Shown here piece by piece: positions 23,598 to 35,921 of a stretch of 64,000 nt of DNA; positions within the stretch are counted from its first letter, which is position 1; each line of letters begins with the position of its first letter. This DNA comes from Prunus persica (taxonomy: Eukaryota; Streptophyta; Magnoliopsida; Rosales; Rosaceae): the NCBI RefSeq assembly GCF_000346465.2, contig NC_034012.1, positions 12,922,972 through 12,986,971 on the forward strand, read 5' to 3'. The notes under the pieces were generated by a model that was given only the letters and a program-made list of their open reading frames with translations, was not told the DNA's origin and made no database searches. Both the position numbers and the translations under genes were made by a program.

Positions 23598-26500
23598 TCA
23601 ATTCATAGAGTTCTCGTGCAGTAGTACATACTCTCGGCTGCAAAAACCAAATTATAAGAATGACGTCAAAAATGTGCCACAAAAATGTTAGATGCAATAC
23701 AGCATGGATCACATATTATATCAGAGACAGCACACAAGAAATTCCCCAGTAAAACCACAGATTTCTCATCAAGCATACTTCTAAGCCTCGTGAGGAAGTG
23801 ATGAAACACAATTACAAATCACTTCGGAAAGAAGAATCCAAAGATTCTCCGTTCAATTTTAAATAGTCACAACCATCTTAAAATCCCAGCTGTCCAGTAG
23901 TTTGAGGCACAATTTGAGTAACAAAACGAAAAAGAATAGATCATATAGAAACGAAAACCATCTTTCAGTCAGCCGTCATAGTTTCTGCTTTAGAAACCTA
24001 AGAGTCTAAGACAGCTCAGTTTGCATGAGAGATATAACCTTCAAAGACTACACACATGTATTCACAGAAAATGGAGCAGCCAGAAGAATGTTATGGTTCC
24101 TTCTCTGATTAGCCTTTTTAGTCTCTTAAAAAATTAAACACATCATGCTGCAGATAACTCTTACCAGTCGACATTCGAATACCTTTCGGAACCTTCCACA
24201 ACCTTATTATCTTCAAATATTACACTAAAAATTGTAACTATAAAATTCATAATTAATGATACAAAAAATGAGGGCCCAATTATGAAAGGGAGAAAAGTAG
24301 GCATCAGATATGACTTAAACTAAATCAAGGATCAGATGACTCAAACTAAATCAAGCATGACCTATGATTTCGATTTGTATAATCAGCTGCAACTCTACAA
24401 ACCTTAAACATTCGCATGATCAAATGCGCTAATAGGATCAAGCTGATCACTATGCCAATACAAAACTTACTGACAGCCTGACTTCAAAAGTACGCACTTG
24501 TAAAGAAAATATAGGGTGGTGGTAGAATAATCTGAACATGACTCGCATTAAAATCTCCTCATTTTTCATGTTGGAGTTTTGAATTCCAGTGCTTACATGA
24601 AACCCCCATTAGCTACAACAACTTCCTCTGCTCTCATGTTTGGTATGCACTCTTTGGGAATGTGCTACCTTTTACATCCCCCCTCCCCCATTGGTTTACC
24701 GTTCCAATTGCCTGGAATCCTTTTACCATTTACTATGATTCTTTATGACCAGCATAGTCAAGTCCAACTAACAACTTGTCATGCAACTCCCAAATTTAAC
24801 AAACATTATGTAGGCCCTTAACCAGCACATACTGAACCAAACAACAATTATTGGTTTCTAAAACCAATTGTTTCAACTCAATTCAAACATAAATAACCAT
24901 AGAAACCAAACCAATTAAATTCAGGTATTCAGCTGCAAGTATCATTACAGAATTCATTCAGGAATAACGCATGAATACCAACAGAAAAAGAAGAAAATTT
25001 CTAGGAGACATCAATCCAAGAACCACAAAACCTTAAGTTGGATTATTGATTAGTGACCTACCTACTATTACCAAATCTAATGGTGTCCTTTTCCATTAGT
25101 TCATAATACCGTTGAGGTTCAATTGCAGTATCCTGCAAAAGAAAAGCAAATGTTAAATCTAAATTCTTGCAAATACAGGAAAGCCTCAGCTTACTCATAC
25201 ACAACACAAATGCCAAAACTATAATCAAAAGAAAAGAAGACAATATATCAATTGAGCCACTTACATTAAGAAAAGTTTTATTTGTGCTTCCAAGGTCCAT
25301 TAAGTAAGGCCTGTGACGGTGCACAAAAGAAATGAGATATGAGATTTGAAAAATTCACCCTTCTAAATAATGAAATTAGCTGCAAATTAAGTGTCTTACC
25401 TTACTTTCTTTGATAATGTACCATCAGGTTGCTCCATTTCAACTTGCCTGGCATGGCGGGAAAATAAAATATGATATTAGTTACTAACCAAGAATGTAAA
25501 TGGCAAAAATTTTAAAAAAAAGTAAAATTCAAGATCTACCTGAATTGTATAACAGCATGTTGCTTGCTACAGGATGGGTGATCTGTAGGGACGTCTGCCA
25601 CCCTTCTTTCCCTCCCAAAGAGGTAACAGCTTTGCCGATGTATGTACAGGGGTTCTGTAGATCATATGTACATCTTAGAAAACCAGAATTCAAGGAGAAC
25701 ATTTTGATCACCATGAATAAAGTCCCAAAGACCAAGAAATCCCAACAGAGAGTACTATTAAAATGCACAAGAAAAATAATTGCACTATTTTGCATGCTTG
25801 CCAGATATGGAAAATCACCAAAAACTAAGTCATTACCAAAAGAAAATGGAATAAGCTCAGGTTGGGAGTAGTAACCATTACACAACAATAGCTCGCCTAA
25901 GTAATAGAACTTGACTGGTCCAGAATTTCATTCCTACTCGATAATCCAAAGTCAATAAAGTTTAAACACAGTTTTGAGTTAAGAGCAACAAAATGCATAT
26001 AAGTACTCAATACCAAAGGAAAATGCACATAAATCCAACAGTTTTGAGTTTAAATACACTACTCAATACTATTGGATTTGTACCTTTTTTCTTTTGGGAA
26101 GAAAACTACCAAAAGCTTAAAAATCTAAAAAGGAAATTTCTACGAGTACTAAAAACGTTAATGTACAACCACCATACGTGCACAAAAAATAGAAACATGC
26201 ACTATATTTTGGGCCACAAAAATATGTTTCTTCTCCAATATATTGCAACATAGTATCCATGAACAGAAAGTCTCAAATATTTCTTGAACTGTCCAATATT
26301 CATTAATCACACCATTGCACCCAATCTGATAAATGACTTGAACTTGAAAGAGACGTTTCCATTAGGAGAAAACATACAGAATTACCACAGGCTGCTTGTC
26401 TCAGCAATCAGTGTTATAAGGAGAGGTTAAGTACGTGATGGAAGAAGTTATATGGATGCTAAAACGTTGTTACATCCTAAGGTCACTTATTTACTGAAAC

Positions 26501-29500
26501 GAAAATTGATGCTGCATTGTGGGTTGCAGCCAAGGTCTTACAAAAACAATAAGAGAATCTTCAGTCATTAGCCCTTCAGCCTTTGAGATTTAAGAATTTT
26601 GACAGTTAATTGGCTTGGAACTAGGTACTTTGATCAGACATGACACATGAGGTCTTTTAAAAGCACTGTACGTCTAAAAAGAAGCAACCTGCAGTCAGTA
26701 CTCTGCAGCTACTTCATTATCATTCAACTACTCTAAGTGCTTCACCATTAAAGAAGCATATGTAGGTCTCAAGAAAGGCACAAAAACAAGAAGATAACTT
26801 CCAGTATTAATCTCCAAGAGACTTACCATTTAACACTTCACCGCCCTTGAATACATAAAGCCGCCATCTTACATCAGGTTTTCGTCCATCTGGAGGCTCA
26901 GTGAATAAAAGTGTTATACCTGACAAAATAATAACCATATAGAAAACAAAACATATATTATTATCTTTTTATTTGTTATAATGAATAAACATATAGAAAT
27001 GCACAATCTCCGCAATGTATATATAAAAAATATCAGAGAATTAAAACTATATTGTAATTAGGATTCTAAGTTAATTAGAATACTTGGTTTCCTTCTTGTT
27101 TAAGGGTGCAATTTGGCCGTTATTTAATTTCACGTTGTGATTATACTTAATTTATTTGCTTACTAAATGAGTGTTGGTTAAGGAATGTGATCTAGTTTCC
27201 TAAATTAGGTGATTTTCTAATTGAGTGTTAGTGATTTGTATTTGGTACAGAATTTATTAAATTCAGTCTACCGGAGGTTTTGGTTGATATTTGACCCACA
27301 TATTTAAATTTTCTTTTGGGGCCCAAAAGTTGAGGCTAGATGTTATGATGAGGTACGTGCGCCTATCTTATTCATTCTGTGGAAAAATCATTCAAGATGG
27401 CACAAGTTTATGTCTTGATGTTCTTAATTATGTTTCTGAGTTATGTAACAAGCTGGGCATGATTATCATCTACGCTCCAACTTCAAGGGAAAGTATTGGA
27501 GAACAAAAGTTTGTTCTAGATAGGAGTTTAAGATAAGTAGAGTATTGCTTTCCAAGTTTGTTTGGGGTTGTGATCTAGCTTCCTCAAGTAAGTGATCTGG
27601 TCGTTATTTTGTTTCCTATTGTGATTAGGTTGTACTCTATTTAAGCCCTTTAAGGGTTCGGATTAGTGCATCTATTTCTTCCTATTTTCAAAAACAAAAG
27701 AGAACAAAAAGTTCAGACTTTTGTATCAAACCCCAAGGAAAAGGTGATCTCACCCCTGACCCTATTAGTTTCTGCAGCAAGCTTTCCAGATAGCTCAAAC
27801 GAAGGTTTTTCCTGTAAGTCGAGTAGTAAAAGGAGCAAAACGTAAGTACAGTTTCAACCTTCCACACAATTAAACAAATTATTTGCACTACACGATACTC
27901 AGAAATAAAAGCGGATAAACAAGACCTATCACAGCTTGCACCGGATAGCTGAGAAAATTTGGCATGCATAACAAAAATTTGACGATGATAGTTATAATGG
28001 AAGAAAGACACCAAGCTATGCATTACTTACCTTTTGCTTTGCTTCCAAGGCCTCCTCAGCAGCCTTCATCATAGCTACTGCATCATTCTCATCATCCCTG
28101 CCCAAGAAAGCAACGAACAGCTCATCAAAAGCTACATCAAAGCTTATGTACATTAAAGCATGAGCACTCAGACATTAAAAGTTTCAAATGAACAGAACCC
28201 AAAGTGAAGTAACCTAAAGTTATGTGATCTACCTTAACAAATTAACAGACATGAACGTTTACTATGTTAAATTGGCAATTAATGCTTTATCATTTTTACT
28301 ACAGAAATTAAGAAACTGGAATTGAGAAAAACTAAAATATTTTTTCCAATGACCCTTATCTCATATTATTTAGAATTGGCATGTTTTATTACTTTTACTA
28401 CATCATGAAAGTTTACTTTGCTAAATTGGCAAGAACATATTGCTTACACCGACCTTTATCTCTTCTCATTCACCAGAATAAATAAATTGAGTGACTAAAT
28501 ATATCAAGGTGCAATAACATTCCAGAAATCATTGGTCCATTGCAAGAAAAATATATTTGGACAACAGAAGTTTTATCAATGGTTCAGTGAAGTGTAAACA
28601 AAAAGTTTAAAAGATACCCACCTATGCTCATCTTCTCTTGAATTTGGCACCTGAAAATGTTTACCTCTGGTTAGACACTTTAGATAAGAATCATCGCAAC
28701 TAGAAACAGAAACCACTTATAAGCATCACAGATAATTGTCCCAATGAATGCATACATATTTGAATAATTAATTTGTGTGTTTTCCTTCATTCAAAAAAGT
28801 CTTAAAACATACTACCACTTCCACTTTTCCACATTAACTCCTCCTTGGAGTGAGTTAGGAGGTGATAAATAAGAAAAAAGATGTTTTGAAATGGAAGTTA
28901 TTAGAAAATAAACCTATGCAAAAGAACTTTTGAAAATCTACAATAATATCAGTGAAATAGAAGCATCTTATAAAAAAAAAAATGAAATTTAAGAAGCAAT
29001 AATTTTCAATAATGGAATTAAAATTATTGGGGAGGGGGATGAGACATTTGAAGGAGTGGATATCACCAGACACCTCATCACGAGCTCTGGTATTGGCAGC
29101 TTGTTGAGGTGAAAGAGATCTTTGTCTGTTCTTGTGGTCCCGATCCAATGGAGAAGTAGATCGCCCATGTCTTGTTCTTGAAGACCTATGATCAGTACTG
29201 TCTTTTCCTGACCTTCTCTCCACTCTTTCACTATCGGTTTCCCTATCTGAACCCTTTTCCCTTTGCATTCTTCTATCACTCCATCTGCCATGATTCCTTT
29301 CACTGTCATTCTCAATTACTTTCTCCACGTCTCTGGTAACACCAGCAGGTTGAGGCGAGGGAGATATATGCCTACTCCTTCGCTGTCGATCTGATGGAGA
29401 AGTACCATGTCTTGGTCTTGATGATTTACCATCAACATCGTCTCTTCCCGACCGTTTCTCTTTCCTATCACTCCCGACATCTCTCTCTGAAACCCCTTCC

Positions 29501-29814
29501 TTCTGTAAACCCCTATCAGTTCCCCTCCCGTTACTTCTTTCAGGTTCTTTAACAGCCTCTCTGCCAGCTTGAGCTCTTCTTAACCGTTTTGTCCGAGGAG
29601 AAGGAGAGCGAACAGGAGGAGAGGGGGACCTTGCATGCTTTGGAGACTTAGGGTGACCTGAATGTTTCTCTCTTGGTGGAGAACTACCCCTGTGGGACCT
29701 CCTATGTCGAGTAGGTGATCTTTCTATTCTGGATGGACTTTTCCTAGATGGGCTCCTCCTACGAGGAGGGTCCCCAACTGGAGATTCTGAATGATTTGAA
29801 AGGTTACGCCCCAT
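23598..29814 (-). CDS. DDL: FHA-domain RNA-processing factor, DAWDLE (DDL)/SNIP1 family
   Basis: Ten coding exons on the minus strand: 29074-29814, 28622-28650, 28031-28097, 27754-27811, 26827-26919, 25540-25654, 25400-25447, 25265-25310, 25062-25132, 23598-23637. The total is 435 codons plus stop, with consistent phases. In Arabidopsis DDL binds Dicer-like 1 and RNA and promotes miRNA/siRNA accumulation; the animal relative is SNIP1. Residues 1-247 (exon 1) are an Arg/Ser/Pro-rich basic region with SPSR/SPSP repeats and an internal duplication. A short acidic/helical linker follows, then the FHA domain (about 300-430) with phosphopeptide-binding motifs FGRER (R344), SCSKQH (S357-H362) and GSTNKT (N394). 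The C terminus is REYVLLHENSMN. Start is the ATG at 29812-29814. The protein is nuclear by family. The long first exon is larger than I recall for Arabidopsis. Confidence 0.9.
25140..28020 (-). other. DDL introns, including a possible LTR-like fragment at 27050-27740
   Basis: The intron between exons 4 and 5 (26920-27753) holds a block with 'GTGATCTAGTTTCCTAAATT' at about 27189 and a near copy 'GTGATCTAGCTTCCTCAAGT' at about 27572. A promoter-like 'TATTTAAGCCCTTTAAGGG' lies near 27640. This resembles a decayed LTR or TRIM but I could not fix its ends. Confidence 0.3.
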
Positions 29815-29862
29815 CAATGAATTTGCAAATGCACGACTGGACTTCTCCTGACTAAGAAAAGC

Positions 29863-31340
29863 TGATAGAAAAACTAGAAGTTAGAACTTCGTTGATTACA
29901 GAATAAAGACTTCTCTAAAATCCATATGAATAATGTGGTATAAATTTGGACAAAGCAAAATAAAGAACTCAGCACAAAAGCTAAAGGTGATGTACCAGTC
30001 TACTATGTATCTATATCCCAATCGGCAAAAGTTTGTTAATGGGAATGCTAAACCAAGATAATTCAACCATAAATTATATACTATACAAAGGGACAGATAC
30101 TGGGTTTAAAAATGAGGTGGGCTGAAATTTCAAGCCTATTTTTCTTAGTTGAAATTTCATCAGAATCTCTTTTGTTTATACCATATTTCCCAAATTATAC
30201 AGAAATTGATAATTACTTCTTCCGACAATTGCAGGCTGCAAGCCCACAAATTGATAAGCTAACAACAAGAGGAAAACTAAAAGGATGACATATGAAATAA
30301 AACAATGACTCAAATTCAAAATTAAAAACATAACAAAAAAAATTCTGCGTGCACCCTTATGCTGCAAGCCACACAATAAAATAACACTTACAAAAGACCA
30401 AAATTTCAAAACTACGTTGGAATATTCAATACTGAACTCCAACCAACCCTGTAATTCTCACATCATAAACTAAGAATAAGAAAGCCAAAAGAGATCCATA
30501 TGAAGCCAAATCATAAACTAACATATATATATATATACACAAACACACACACACACACATATAACAGAACAAACTGGAAATCATCAAATAACTCTCTTAA
30601 GCCGGTGTAAGTAGCATAAAGGAGAACAATGGCGGTACCTGCTCTGCAACTATCTTAAATGGAAGATTTTCTTAGCTCGTCGATTATGGATGGAGTTGTT
30701 TATACTAATATATGCTTCACAAGCAGAGAAGCTTCACCTAGAATCTTCTTCACCAAGTGCTCATTTGGGCATTTGGGTTCCCTAAAATAGATGGGTTCAC
30801 TAAATCCCTAAATTCCTTTGTTCCTAAATCCCAACATTAGAAAGAAACAATAAAAAGAAGAAGTACTAGACTTGAAGAACCTAAAAAAGAAGAAGAAAAA
30901 AAATATTATGACCAGTTTATGGGAAAAAATACAGCTTTATGCTTTGGAGGTTTGACACCCTCGAAATCTATTTGCCTATTTCCCTTTTCTATACCAATTC
31001 AACCAGTTTATAGGAACTTGACCCTATCAGGCAAGGGCCCTAAAACCCAAATGGAAAAATGCCATTCTCATGCCAATACGTAATATAGAAAACCAACAGC
31101 AGCTACAATTGAAAGTTAAAACCCTAGAAATTAAAGAGAAAGAGGGAAGAATGAAAGTGAAAATAAATAAACATAATATGCGACTCTTACCTGAGTCTTG
31201 TGGCTCAGCAGTGTGCTTCAATTGATCCAACAAGAAAAAACTGTAGGCAGAATGGAAGAGAAGGAAAGGAGTGAGCTCTGTGGAGAAAGCGTGAAGAAGC
31301 AACGTGATGGGAAGGAGACGACGCAACAAGAGGAGAGAGC
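29863..31340 (-). other. Probable 5' UTR exon and leader intron of the DDL gene
   Basis: On the minus strand CAAGACTCAG|GTAAGAG (31191) is a good donor after a CT-rich leader (31191 to about 31340). CTATCAG| at about 29863 is a plausible acceptor shortly before the ATG. The leader intron would be about 1.3 kb. Short reading frames in the leader are not conserved-looking. Transcript data are needed to confirm. Confidence 0.45.
30521..30561. repeat. (AT)n(AC)n compound microsatellite
   Basis: Runs of TA followed by CA dinucleotides inside the presumed DDL leader intron. Confidence 0.9.
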
Positions 31341-33892
31341 TTTAAAATAGATTGGGGTATTTTTGGAAGTTTGAAATTTTTATTAAAACCGGCACCTCCT
31401 CAAATTTGATTGCTACGTAATCAAAAAATGTAAGTAGCTTCTTATCGCTTTTTTTCTTTTGCAATTTTTAACAATAAGTGATTTTCTCATAAGTTATTAA
31501 ACAGACTTGGCTTCTCAAATTATCACTTAGGCCTTCTCCAACTCATTTGGTCCTAAACCCAAATTTCTCATCTCCAAAAAGTAATTATTTGGATTTTACC
31601 CGGACTCAAACTATTTTTTTCCAACCCTTTAAACTCAAATTTTAAGTCTACAATTTTATTAAATTGTTTAAGAATTGTTTAAGTCTAAGATTTTTTTTTT
31701 CATGGATAACTTTTCTTCGTTTACATCTTAATTTAATTTTTAGAATAATTTGACCTAAAAAATATTGAAATTCCTTAAATATAATTTTATTTGAGAAATA
31801 GGTGGATATTTATAGAGTTTTGAATGAGTTTTGGGGTTAGATATAATTTAGATTAATTTAAAATATTATTTTAACTGTTGGATTTAAATTTCAACCGTTG
31901 GATCTTTGTTTTAATGCGACAACTTCTACAGCAATAGCAGCGGGACACTTGGCGTCAACCTTAAGTAGGCTCCACCAAAGAGTTTTCCAATCAAGGCAAC
32001 AGTTGGACTAGTATTTAGTTCAAAGTTTGGGTTTTGCCAAATTTTAGCCCCTTACTTTTCTGGGTTAGGAGAGGAATTGGGCTAAAATTTAGAATTTTTT
32101 GGGTTTGGCCTTATCACCCCAAATAAGACTTTACTTTCATACAAAACCTAAGGCTAACAATGCAATACAGCGCTAACAATTTATTAGAAGACAATATTCT
32201 GTAAATTTAAGTTGTACTCACACAGACGCACAAATAACAAGTAAGAAGATGACTTGAACATGTAGATGGAACCATAAGCTCCGTAGTTCCCATGAATTCA
32301 TAACTTCCAATTTTCTTTGAGGTGATAGCATATAATCTACTCATTCGAGTTAGAGTTCAGCTTTCACCTTCAACGGCAATGGCGAGCCTGAAGCCTTTTG
32401 TCACTGAAAATCCCTAACATAAAAAGTTTGTTTCCTCTCTCTGCAAAAGTGCGAGGACAAATACGATAATGATGAAACCGTAAGGGGTATAAGAACATAA
32501 GAGACTCACACTCTGCAATCCCAAGCCCTAATTGTAAAATTAGGAGTGCCTCCACGTTACTAGAATACAGTAACTCATAATTCTTGTGTTATAATATAAA
32601 TCAATGATAAGTTGAGAAAAAACTGATTGTAAAACTCATAAAAGGTTATTTAGTTCTCTAGACCATTCTGGTGGTGCTCTTGTCTTGTTCTGATCCATTA
32701 GAACCACACAGTTCTGATCTTTACGCGATTGTCACCCATCACTTTTGTTTTGAGCCAAAATTGATACAAGATAGTGACAATTTGTAGTTCTGGTCAATCT
32801 GTTTTACTTATTTTATTGTTTATTGTTTTATTTACTTTTATTCACTCTTTACCTTTTTGTATTAGAGAAATTATGAAGTCCTTATTTGTCTTAAGGCATA
32901 GAAAAGAACCTCATTGACTTAGTTTACCATTTCAATTCATAGTCTTTTGATTAGAATCATTTACTTGGTGCTGAAGTTCTCTTCTTTTTTTATATTTATT
33001 TATATTTCCATCTATTAGAATTGATTAATTGCTAATCATGGCACACTCGCAACTCACACTTTACCAAAGTTTGCTCTAGAGCTTTGTTGCATATTTCAAG
33101 GTAAACACTAGGATTTCAAATCATAAAAATTGAATCAAAAAGAAGAATAAGAGGTCATAACACCCAAATTGTCTCTTCTTTCTTTAACAATCCATCCACA
33201 ATAAGCTGAAAAAGCTAACCAACAAAAACATAGCAAAAGAATCAACAGTATCCACCTACCCTAATGTCAGAAGAATTAAAAGGTTATAAGGAGTCGAACT
33301 CTACCATGGAGTTAGAGGAGGCTGGGGCAGCGGCTGCACTGCAAGTTTCAGAAGGTTTTTGTTTCTTTCTTTCTTTCTTTCTTTCTTCTTTTTTTTTTCT
33401 TCAGAAAATGTGGTTTTTTTAAAAACTAATATAGTTTTAAAAAAACCTTTTATGAATTTTAAAATCAATTTTTTTTATCCACCCTTAGATTAGATCCAAG
33501 GATGGGTGACCACAAACTCCTTGGACCACAGGGTCTAGAGAAAGGGACTATCAATAGATATTCACATAGACATATGGAAAATATTTCCCTCTATCCTTAG
33601 AAGTATGAACTCATACTTTTTTGCCAATTACAATGTGACATGTGTGTAGAGATTTTTCTTGTTGTATTTTTTATTAATTATTTTTGCAAATGTATTAAAC
33701 TGTAATTTACAGGAAGTATAAATGCCTCGCAGTGTTCTAAACGTATACCAATATTACATTATAATTACTCGACAGTAAGTACGGTACAAGTGTGTGTCAC
33801 ATAGGTAAAACCTAATAATCAATGCATTATGTATTTGCAATGATAGGTTTTGTCTTTGAAAAATTGCAATGACCTAATACTACTACAAGTGA
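31341..33892. other. Intergenic spacer with possible MITE remnants
   Basis: 31528-32135 begins GGCCTTCTCCAACTCATTTGG, a motif of 'CTCCAAC' MULE-type MITEs, but I could not pair the ends. A (CTTT)n stretch lies at 33367-33387. ATGGCGAGCCTGAAGCC at 32379 opens only a 12-codon frame. No gene called. Confidence 0.4.
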
Positions 33893-34155
33893 TTTGATTG
33901 TTTGGGAGTGCTTCTGGGAGGGCTAAAAGCCCTTCTTACAGCATTTGGTTGAAAATATTAGAAGTGTTTATAGGTCGTAGAAGCGCATTTTTGAGAAACA
34001 CCTGTTATGTGCTTCTTTCGGAAGCAATCCCAAGTGCTTTTCCAGAAAGCATTTGGTTTTCTTATGAAAATTTTAACATCTTTATAGTAAAAGCGCTTTT
34101 GCAAGAAATGCTTATAAGAAGTGCTTCCTAAAGAAGCAGTCTCAAACAAGCCCTA
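33893..34155. mobile_element. Probable hAT-type MITE
   Basis: The left end, TTGTTTGGGAGTGCTTCTGG, and the right end (reverse complement TTAGGGCTTGTTTGAGACTG) form an imperfect TIR. The interior contains repeated 'AAGTGCTTCC/AGCGCTTTT' motifs. No exact target duplication identified. Confidence 0.5.
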
Positions 34156-34519
34156 AGAATATTTCCTTTTATTCTAAGTCATGACTTACAATTTTTACAT
34201 CTCGTATACTTGTGCAAGTAAAAATGGGCAAAGGCCTCATGAGGTTGGCCCTGATCCATTATCCATATGCCATGGTTTGGTCTTGGTTTGGATTGGCACA
34301 ACTTAAACTTATATGAAGAGGAAAACATGCAAAATACTGTGGTGACAAACATAGATTTTAAATATAAAAAAATCCATCCCAAGTGATTATGTAGAGCTAA
34401 AACAATATAAAGAGAATCCCTTCCAAAACACAGACTATACTATAGTGAGCGAACCCAAAAGAGTGGTTGTTGTCATATTAATTCACTAACTGTTTAGTGT
34501 TTGAGCGCTCCTACCTATG
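34156..34519. other. Intergenic spacer, nothing recognised
   Basis: Short AT-rich spacer between two hAT-like elements. Confidence 0.5.
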
Positions 34520-34527
34520 CTCAATTG

Positions 34528-35081
34528 TAGGGATGGGTACGGTTCGGTTTGGACCAATTTTTGCCTCAAATTAGAACCAATCCGGTACTATTCATTAGGT
34601 TTGATTTTAATAAAAAAATTTCAAAAATTGTCCAGTTCGGTTTGAACCGATTTTAGTTCGATTCCAGTTCGGGTTCAATTTTGAACCGGATTATAAAAAT
34701 TATTTTTTAAAATTGTTTTCAACTGAGATATTTTTTTTTACTCGAAAATTAACAAATTATTCAATTTCATATAAAAAAAATAAATATTAAAGTTAGAAAA
34801 GAGAGATATTTTGACATTGAACTTGGATAAATATTAGGTTTTTTTTTAGTGAAATTAAAAATATAACATTAAATATAATTATATATTTTTTTAGTTTGAC
34901 TGGTTTGGTTCTGCCCGGTTCAATTTTTGAAGACATGGAACTGGATCCAGAACCGGTCCAAATCGATCCGGTTCGATTTTTGACCGGTTGTTGACTTTTT
35001 GATCAACTCGATTTTTTTTCGGTTTGGTTTGGTGTGGTTCGGCTCGAATTTTCGGTTCGCTAGTTTGAGTGCCCACCCCTA
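34528..35081. mobile_element. hAT-like non-autonomous element (554 bp)
   Basis: TIRs TAGGGATGGGTACGG and, at the other end, GTGCCCACCCCTA. A perfect 8-bp target duplication, CTCAATTG, lies at 34520-34527 and 35082-35089. The interior is rich in CGGTTCGGTTTGG-type repeats in both orientations. No transposase. Confidence 0.85.
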
Positions 35082-35512
35082 CTCAATTGTCTTCCCCTTA
35101 GATTTTCAATTTGAATCTTCTATTGCAAATCTTCAAGTTATATATGCTTCATTTGTAAGACACAATTAGGACTGAAAAAAAGAAGACCAATGAAAACCAC
35201 AATGTACAACTTCTACACTGTTCGCGGGAGGTTCTTTTTTAACATTAACATACTAACCAATTTACATTTGTTGACTGGTGAGACCCAACGCAAACTTTGA
35301 CCCTAGATTGGGTGCAAGGTAACTAGGATCAAAGTGTGTGAAGTGATTTTGAGATATGGAAGAACACAATTAAAAAATTGGGAGAATTTTTTCTATTGAT
35401 CTAATAAAAGTGAGTAATACAATGATATAAGAGGTTTTTGTACATGTACATGAGAGAAATTCTAAATGAAATGAAGAGTCAGTCATGTTTTACTTAAGAT
35501 GAGTCATCTATT

Positions 35513-35876
35513 TAGAGCACCTCCAGTGCTCCTCGTTTGCCCGGGCAGAAGGGGGCCTAGGCCCAGCAATTGGCTCCAGCGCGCAACGTCAAGATGAGGC
35601 AGTTGATGGGGTTCACAAGCCTGGGCAGGCCCAAAGGCAAATCTTGTTTGGGCTAATGCCTGGGTTTGCAAACGTCATTAATGACGTCAACAACGAAAAA
35701 AATTAATGGGTTAAGTATAAAAAATAGAAAATAAATTAAAATGAATAGTAATTTCCCTTGTCCTTGTCCTTTGGGGTAGAAACAAAAAAGACAAGTGCTA
35801 CCACTATTCACATGAATAGTGATAAACTTTACCTTGCCTTTGCCTTGCCCTTACCCTTTGGGGTGGAGATGTTCTT
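35513..35876. mobile_element. Probable MITE, 'GAGCACCTCCA' type
   Basis: The left end, AGAGCACCTCCAGTGC, and the right end (reverse complement AAGAACATCTCCACCCC) form an imperfect TIR. Internal 'CTTTGGGGT'-type motifs are typical of the 'GAGCATCTCCA' group. No clean target duplication. It sits about 45 bp from the Pack-MULE candidate. Confidence 0.45.
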
Positions 35877-35921
35877 ATAGGTGTAGTCTTGGGGCAATTA
35901 GCATGGCCTGGGAAGGCGCTA

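Noticed and set aside
28855..29073. Extension of DDL exon 1 in frame past 29074
   Set aside because: The frame runs into AT-rich intron sequence. The GAG|GTGTCT donor joins cleanly to the VPNSRED exon.
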